From NCBI RefSeq assembly GCF_000760935.2, contig NZ_CP049744.1:1966001-2030000 (forward strand): a DNA stretch of 64,000 bases, written 5' to 3'. The translations under genes were made by a program, and so were the position numbers. A model generated the notes under the pieces. It ran no database searches, was not told where the DNA came from, and worked only from the letters and a program-made list of their open reading frames with translations. This document shows, piece by piece, positions 59,380-64,000 of this stretch (positions within the stretch are counted from its first letter, which is position 1; every line of letters starts with the position of its first letter). The DNA is from Rhodococcoides fascians A25f (lineage in GTDB: Bacteria > Actinomycetota > Actinomycetes > Mycobacteriales > Mycobacteriaceae).

Positions 59380-60989
59380 GACGTCTGCTTTCGGGTCGCG
59401 TCCATGCGCAGGGCGTGGCCTGCCAGTGAGTGGGTGGAGCTTCGATCGTCGATGGCGAAAGCGCCGTTCACCATGACGTGGCTGATTCCCTCGGCTTGTT
59501 GTTTCGGGTTCTCGAAGGTGGCGGTATCTCGCACGGTCGCCGGGTCGAACAGGACGAGATCGGCTGCATGGCCTTCGGCAATCGTGCCGCGTCCGCGCAG
59601 CCGTAGCCGAGCAGCCGGGCGTCCGGTCAAGTGATTGATGCAGTCCTCCAGCGAAAGAAGTTGCTCGTCGCGTACGTAGTGTCCGAGGTAGCGAGGGAAG
59701 GTGCCCCAGGCCCGAGGGTGCGGTTTCTCGCCCACCAGAATCGCGTCGCTGCCACCCATGTGGTGCGGATGCGCCATGATCTCGCGCACGTTCTCCTCGT
59801 GCCCGACGTGCTGCAGAATGGTGGTGGCCAGCGCATCGCGGCGAAGGAAGTCGAAGAACACGTTCACCGGGGAGCGTCCTTCGTCGGACGCGATGTCGGA
59901 CATCGTGCGGCCGACGTATCGATCGAGTTCGGGATTGGCCACACCACTGAGTTGGATGGTGTCCCACTCGACCGTGACTCCATGGCAACCGTCGGACCCG
60001 TTCACGTCGACATCCCGCTCGATGCGCCGTCGCATGTCCGGATCGTCGAGCCGTTCCAGGGCTCGGTCCGGGCCACCGGACATTGCCCAGCTCGGCAGTA
60101 GCGCAGACAGTGTGGTGGCTCCAGGCAGGTACGGGTATGTGTCGAGGGTGACGTCGCATCCGTCGGCGATTGCGGAGTCGACGCGATCGAGGAACTCACG
60201 TGCTCTTCCACGATTGACTCCGAAGTTCATCGTGGCGTGCGTCAGATGCAGCGCGCACCCCGTATCCCGGGAGAGATCGAGCATTTCCTGGTAAGCGTCG
60301 AGGGCTCCGGCACCGTACGACCGGGTATGTGGCGCATAGAACCCACCGAACTCGGCGACGACCTCGCACAGTGCGCGTAATTCGCTTGTGTCCGCATACA
60401 TTCCGGGCGTGTAGGTCAAACCGCTCGACATCCCGACAGCGCCCTCCTGCAGGCCCTGCGCCAACAATTCCTGCATGTGGGCGATCTCGGACGGCGTCGC
60501 CGGTCGCTGGTCCGCACCCACCGCGAGGTAGCGCAAGGTGCCTTGAGGGACGAGATACGCAGCGTTCGGGGTGATGCCCTGGTCCAGTCGCGCGAGGTAC
60601 TCCGAGACCGACCGCCACGAGAAGTCGAGGTCGACGGGATTGCCGTTCCATCCGGCGATCTGACGTCGCACCACGTCGAGTGTGGCGTCGTCGATCGGGG
60701 CGTAGGCGATGCCGTCCTGCCCGATGACCTCGGTTGTGACGCCCTGACTGATCTTCGGGAAATGATCGGGGTCGGTCAGCAGTCGAAGGTCGGAATGGGC
60801 GTGCATATCGATGAACCCGGGGGAGAGGACCTGACCGGGCGAGGCGTCGACGATTCTGTCGGCCCCGGGCACAGCTCCGGGCTCGACGATCGACGTGATG
60901 ACACCGTCGCGCACGAGGACGTCGCGCCGCAATCGTGGCGATCCGGTGCCGTCGATGACGTCGGCACCTCGAAAGAGAGTACTGGGCAT
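59376..60989 (-). CDS. D-aminoacylase/N-acyl-D-glucosaminate-deacetylase-like amidohydrolase
   Basis: A 537-residue metal-dependent amidohydrolase. It has HxH in FIDMHAHSDLRLL (about residues 60-72), GQDGIAYAP, the LHLTHATM motif with a metal His, and the late Asp region PHHMGGSDAILVGEKPHPRAWGTF. It belongs to the N-acyl-D-amino-acid deacylase family, which removes acetyl groups from N-acyl-D-amino acids. In this operon, upstream of a D-amino-acid-type deaminase and with KDG kinase and KDPG aldolase, the most consistent substrate is N-acetyl-D-glucosaminate. That substrate is inference; the enzyme class is clear. The start and stop overlap or closely adjoin both neighbours. Confidence 0.85.
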   Translation of the reverse strand: MPSTLFRGADVIDGTGSPRLRRDVLVRDGVITSIVEPGAVPGADRIVDASPGQVLSPGFIDMHAHSDLRLLTDPDHFPKISQGVTTEVIGQDGIAYAPIDDATLDVVRRQIAGWNGNPVDLDFSWRSVSEYLARLDQGITPNAAYLVPQGTLRYLAVGADQRPATPSEIAHMQELLAQGLQEGAVGMSSGLTYTPGMYADTSELRALCEVVAEFGGFYAPHTRSYGAGALDAYQEMLDLSRDTGCALHLTHATMNFGVNRGRAREFLDRVDSAIADGCDVTLDTYPYLPGATTLSALLPSWAMSGGPDRALERLDDPDMRRRIERDVDVNGSDGCHGVTVEWDTIQLSGVANPELDRYVGRTMSDIASDEGRSPVNVFFDFLRRDALATTILQHVGHEENVREIMAHPHHMGGSDAILVGEKPHPRAWGTFPRYLGHYVRDEQLLSLEDCINHLTGRPAARLRLRGRGTIAEGHAADLVLFDPATVRDTATFENPKQQAEGISHVMVNGAFAIDDRSSTHSLAGHALRMDATRKQTS

Positions 60990-61003
60990 AGGATTTCGGC
61001 TCT

Positions 61004-62287
61004 CTAGAAGAATGTGTGAACGAAATCGACCACTCGTGGATCGTCGCTGTCCGCGTCGTCGATCACGGGAACGAGACGCCATTTGTCGAATGCGGTGCAG
61101 GGATGTGACAGACCCAGTCGAACCACCGACCCCACCGGCAGTGCCGCCGCGTCTTCTGCCGGTAGTCGTAGGAACGCATGTTGGTCGTTCAGAGCGGTCA
61201 CCTCGGCTCCTGGGTCGAGCAGTTCGTTCCCTCTGATGTGTTGCGGTACGGGCATTCCCTCGTCGAAGGGGAAGTCCCTTTTACCGGCGTCGAGCAATGC
61301 GAGACCTGGCTCGGGGCGGGAGACGGCGCGCGCCCATCCGTGCATCGCCGACGTCAGTGGCGCGTCGGTGCGGGCGGGAGTGAGCGGAGAAATCTGCGAG
61401 TAGAAGCCGTCGTCGTGCACCACGTAGGCACCCGAGCGAAGCACCACGTCGGTGCGTACGCCATCTTCCGTGGTGAGCGAATGCAGTCGCTCGACAACGA
61501 GATCTTGATAGGCACTGCCGCCCGCGGTCACCACCGCGTGCTCGCCGTACAGCCCCTCGGCGTCGAGTGCGCGATGGAGATCTGCGACCTGGTCGAGATA
61601 CGTTCGGACTGCCTCGAGGCCGTTCTCGGAGCGGTCGTGGCTCAGTACTCCCTCGTAACCGCCGACGCCGGCCAAGGTCAGGCGTGACGACGCCGCGATC
61701 GCACGGGCAACGGACGCTGCTTCCTCGATCGTGCGTGCGCCGGTTCGGCCGTGTGGGCCACCGAGTTCGACGATCACCGGAATGGGGCGCTGCCCCTGTG
61801 TCGCCAGAATGCGGTCCATCTCGTGCACCGTCGCGACACTGTCTGCCCAGCAGTAGAACTCGAACGTGGGATGTGCATCCAGTTCGGCGGCAACCCACGT
61901 CAACGCGACGGGGTCGATCTCGGCGTTGGCGAGGACGATGCGTCCGACCCCGAATGCGCGTGCCACCTGAACTTGCCACCCGGTCGCGAGGGTGATCGCC
62001 CAGCTTCCGGCATCGAGCTGCTGTTTCCACAGTTGAGGGGCCATCGACGTCTTGCCGTGGGGCGCGAGCAGCACTCCCGCGCGTGCCGTCCAGTCGGCCA
62101 TGACCGAGACGTTCGACGCCATACGCGCACGATCGAGGGTGAGCACCGGGGTCGTGAATTCGGAAAGCCGGGGAGCCGTGGCGAGAAAACTTTCGACGGT
62201 AAGGCCCCACGACCGCGGGGGAAGCGATTTGTGCTCGGGCCCGAGGGTTCGTCGACTCAGTTCCTCGACGGCATCCGTGTCGATCAC
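61004..62287 (-). CDS. PLP-dependent D-serine-dehydratase-like deaminase
   Basis: A 427-residue alanine-racemase-fold enzyme of the DSD1/D-threonine-aldolase type. It has the PLP lysine in LLAPHGKTSMAPQL (Lys79) and the C-terminal zinc pair His395/Cys397 in LSHPCTAFDKW. YEGVLSHDRS and VVTAGGSAYQDLV are other family marks. It removes ammonia from D-beta-hydroxy amino acids, yielding 2-keto products. D-glucosaminate has exactly that arrangement and would give 2-keto-3-deoxygluconate, the substrate of the kinase encoded at 62413. Substrate identity is inference from the operon. It is the first gene of the four-gene operon. Confidence 0.87.
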   Translation of the reverse strand: MIDTDAVEELSRRTLGPEHKSLPPRSWGLTVESFLATAPRLSEFTTPVLTLDRARMASNVSVMADWTARAGVLLAPHGKTSMAPQLWKQQLDAGSWAITLATGWQVQVARAFGVGRIVLANAEIDPVALTWVAAELDAHPTFEFYCWADSVATVHEMDRILATQGQRPIPVIVELGGPHGRTGARTIEEAASVARAIAASSRLTLAGVGGYEGVLSHDRSENGLEAVRTYLDQVADLHRALDAEGLYGEHAVVTAGGSAYQDLVVERLHSLTTEDGVRTDVVLRSGAYVVHDDGFYSQISPLTPARTDAPLTSAMHGWARAVSRPEPGLALLDAGKRDFPFDEGMPVPQHIRGNELLDPGAEVTALNDQHAFLRLPAEDAAALPVGSVVRLGLSHPCTAFDKWRLVPVIDDADSDDPRVVDFVHTFF

Positions 62288-62319
62288 GTTCGGTCCTCCT
62301 GTTGAAAGATTTCGTTGCG

Positions 62320-62348
62320 TTGCGCATTGTGCAATGTTGGTTGCGCAA
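62320..62348. promoter_or_regulatory. IclR-type operator cluster in the divergent promoter
   Basis: The region contains CATTGTGCAATG (62325-62336, 5-bp arms), a TTGCGCA...TGCAA dyad from 62320, and a perfect TTGCGCAA palindrome at 62341-62348. It lies between the deaminase operon and the kinase-iclR operon, both of which would be controlled by the IclR protein encoded at 63432. The overlapping half-sites fit a tetrameric IclR binding two adjacent dyads. Confidence 0.7.
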
Positions 62349-62412
62349 TATGTTTATGCTTTGTAGTCTGCAACGACATGCAGCGTTCCCGCAAGACTTC
62401 GAGGAGATCGAC

Positions 62413-63435
62413 GTGAAAACACCCCGAGTGGTGTGTGTAGGTGAAGGCCTCGTCGTTCTCGTTGCCGAAGCGGGTCCGCTGGAGAGCTCGGAAACGTTTC
62501 ATCGCACGTCCGGCGGTGCCGAAGCGAACGTCGCCAGGGTGTTCGGGCAGTTGGGCGTCGACGCTGCGTGGGTCTCTCGGGTGGGCAACGACGGCTTCGG
62601 CCGGTACCTGGTCCGGCAATTGGCGGAAGCGGGCGTCGATACCTCGGGTGTGGCGATCGACGACGAGCGCCCCACCGGTATGTACATCAAAGAGCGCGGC
62701 TCGGGTTCCGGTGACCGATACGACCTCGCGTCCGGAGACAGCGCGATGACCTATTTTCGGGCCGGGTCGGCCGCGAGCGCGCTGTCGCCCAGCGACATCG
62801 GCGAGGAGGCTTCGGCGCTGGTGTCCCGAGCCGACCTGATTCATTTCACGGGAATCACAGTGGCCATCTCGGACAGTGCGGCCGAACTGACCAGAGCACT
62901 GATGGACCGATCCACCACCGTGAGCTTCGACTTGAACTATCGGCCGGCGCTGTGGAAGTCGCGATCGGGCACCGCCGCGGACGTACTCGGCGAGCATGTC
63001 CGCGGAAGCGATGTGGTCTCGATGGGATCCGACGAAGCTGCGCTGGTGTTCGGGACGTCGGATCCGGCCGAGTTGCGTCGGATGTTCCCGCAACCGCAGC
63101 ACTTGGTGATCAAGAACGACGCGCACACAGTGACGGCGTTCGAGGGCGCAGCTCGAGTCGATGTACCGGCTTTGAAACTCGATGTCGTCGAAAAGATCGG
63201 TGCGGGAGATGCTTTCGCGGGTGGCTACTTGACGGCATTGCTGCTCGGAAGGAGTGCTGTCGAGCGTGTTCGGTTCGGTCACCTGTGTGCGGCGGGTGCG
63301 CTCACCGGGCACGGCGATATCGCGTCTGTACTGCCTCTCGACGTATTGATCCGACTGGCCGAACTCGACGATGCCGAATGGGCGACACTGGACTACGCGG
63401 CCACTGCCGCCCGTTGTTCGGAGGTGTCGCAGTGA
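62413..63435 (+). CDS. kdgK: 2-keto-3-deoxygluconate kinase (PfkB family)
   Basis: A 340-residue ribokinase-fold kinase. Substrate loop GGAEANVARVFGQLG (34-48), the YIKERG segment near residue 91, and the catalytic anion hole VEKIGAGDAFAGGYL with Asp266 (GAGD 263-266). Phosphorylation of 2-keto-3-deoxygluconate is inferred from the adjacent KDPG aldolase and matches the KdgK size. GTG 62413 has GAGGAG upstream. Its stop overlaps the IclR gene start (GTGA), so the kinase and regulator are co-translated. Confidence 0.88.
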   Translation: MKTPRVVCVGEGLVVLVAEAGPLESSETFHRTSGGAEANVARVFGQLGVDAAWVSRVGNDGFGRYLVRQLAEAGVDTSGVAIDDERPTGMYIKERGSGSGDRYDLASGDSAMTYFRAGSAASALSPSDIGEEASALVSRADLIHFTGITVAISDSAAELTRALMDRSTTVSFDLNYRPALWKSRSGTAADVLGEHVRGSDVVSMGSDEAALVFGTSDPAELRRMFPQPQHLVIKNDAHTVTAFEGAARVDVPALKLDVVEKIGAGDAFAGGYLTALLLGRSAVERVRFGHLCAAGALTGHGDIASVLPLDVLIRLAELDDAEWATLDYAATAARCSEVSQ

Positions 63436-64000
63436 GTCAAAGCCTCTCGCGGGCGCTGACGATCCTCGGCTTGCTCGGTGACGGATCGAAATCGCTGGAC
63501 GAGCTGGCGACGGTTCTCGACGTGCACAAGACCACCGTGCTGCGGCTGCTTCGCACCATGGAGAGCGACCGATTCGTTCAGCACGATGCCGATCACCGGT
63601 ATCAACTCGGATCGAGACTCTTCGAGTTGGCCAACCACGCACTGGAACAGCGCGACATACGGAGCGTCGCCCGGCCACACCTGGCGGAACTCAACACGAT
63701 CACCGGTCAGACCATCCACTTGGCGACGTACGAAGCGGGTGAGGTGATCTACATCGACAAATTCGACGCCAAACAGAGCGTGCGGATGTATTCGCGGGTC
63801 GGCAAGCCTGCGCCGTTGCACTGCACAGCCGTCGGGAAGATCTTGATCGCTGCACGCCCACGGGCGGAGCGTGAGCAGATTGCGCAGCGCATCACCTACA
63901 CGCCGTTCACCGAACGAACCATCGCAACGGCGGAGCAATATCTGCGTGAGCTGGACCTCGTCCTGTCGCAAGGATTTGCCGAGGACCGCGAGGAGCACGA
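63432..64000 (+). CDS. IclR-family regulator, 3' part beyond the window
   Basis: The first ~189 residues of an IclR protein (usual length ~250). The winged helix is SRALTILGLLGDGSKSLDELATVLDVHKTTVLRLLRTMESDRFVQHD (about 5-50). The effector domain follows (LGSRLFELANHALEQRDIRSVARPHLAEL; GEVIYIDKFDAKQSVRMYS; LHCTAVGKILIA). It overlaps the kinase stop and probably regulates the kinase and the divergent deaminase operon through the TTGCGCAA cluster. The end of the effector domain is outside the window, so the inducer cannot be guessed. Confidence 0.92.
   Translation, partial: MSQSLSRALTILGLLGDGSKSLDELATVLDVHKTTVLRLLRTMESDRFVQHDADHRYQLGSRLFELANHALEQRDIRSVARPHLAELNTITGQTIHLATYEAGEVIYIDKFDAKQSVRMYSRVGKPAPLHCTAVGKILIAARPRAEREQIAQRITYTPFTERTIATAEQYLRELDLVLSQGFAEDREEH

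Noticed and set aside
1..64000. CRISPR arrays, tRNA or rRNA genes, IS elements and prophage attachment sites
   Set aside because: No regularly spaced repeats, cloverleaf-like sequences, transposase motifs or integrase genes were seen. Short repeats found are the two listed palindromic units and the 23-bp pair.

Overview
The window is GC-rich and tightly packed, with many GTG starts, ATGA/GTGA gene overlaps and probable leaderless promoters. It looks like chromosome of a mycolic-acid actinobacterium, most likely Rhodococcus or a close relative. Supporting genes are an FprB-type ferredoxin reductase, a SigG-like sigma factor with a C-terminal SnoaL domain, DUF3558 and LppP/LprE lipoproteins, an excalibur surface protein and an AurF-type diiron oxygenase. 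The genus is inferred from gene content, since there is no rRNA gene to confirm it. I found no tRNA, rRNA, insertion sequence, prophage or CRISPR array.

Layout. 1-7.7 kb: a carbohydrate or polyol locus with two LacI repressors, a P-loop kinase, an L-xylulose-reductase-like SDR, a three-gene sugar ABC importer and a mannitol-dehydrogenase-family enzyme. Clear palindromic operators sit in both divergent promoter regions. 7.7-11.3 kb: a PRISE-like enone reductase, an MFS transporter and a thioesterase, opposite an ArsR repressor with two operator copies between them. 11.3-18.3 kb: an orphan N6-adenine methylase, small membrane and helical proteins, a Fic enzyme with a large inverted repeat in its promoter, a tandem TetR protein, a lone LuxR-type HTH and a DedA protein. 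18.3-24 kb: lipoproteins, small membrane proteins, an ArsR-SRPBCC pair and two copies of a palindromic intergenic repeat. 24-32.6 kb: a dicarboxylate symporter, SanA-like, phosphotransferase and ABC-F genes, an acyl-CoA synthetase, a DUF2786 protein and a secreted serine-hydrolase-like protein. 32.8-39.4 kb: an aurF-fprB pair, then a YbjN/TY-Chap-like gene, a 32-codon overlapping ORF, and an acidic protein of unknown function. 39.6-48 kb: a recC-recB-recD operon. 48-57.3 kb: a second TY-Chap-like gene, a flavoprotein reductase, a DUF2079 membrane protein, a RelA/SpoT-like synthetase, a SigG-like factor, and redox or unknown genes.

57.3-64 kb holds the most coherent and interesting locus. One strand carries a PLP deaminase of the D-serine-dehydratase type, a D-aminoacylase-family deacetylase, KDPG aldolase and a GntP permease, all overlapping or closely spaced. 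The other strand carries a PfkB 2-keto-3-deoxygluconate kinase and an IclR regulator. TTGCGCAA-type operators lie between the two strands. Together they read as import, deacetylation, deamination, phosphorylation and cleavage of an N-acyl-amino sugar acid such as N-acetyl-D-glucosaminate, feeding pyruvate and glyceraldehyde-3-phosphate. This matches the oxidative chitin or amino-sugar route reported from marine bacteria, here in an actinobacterium.
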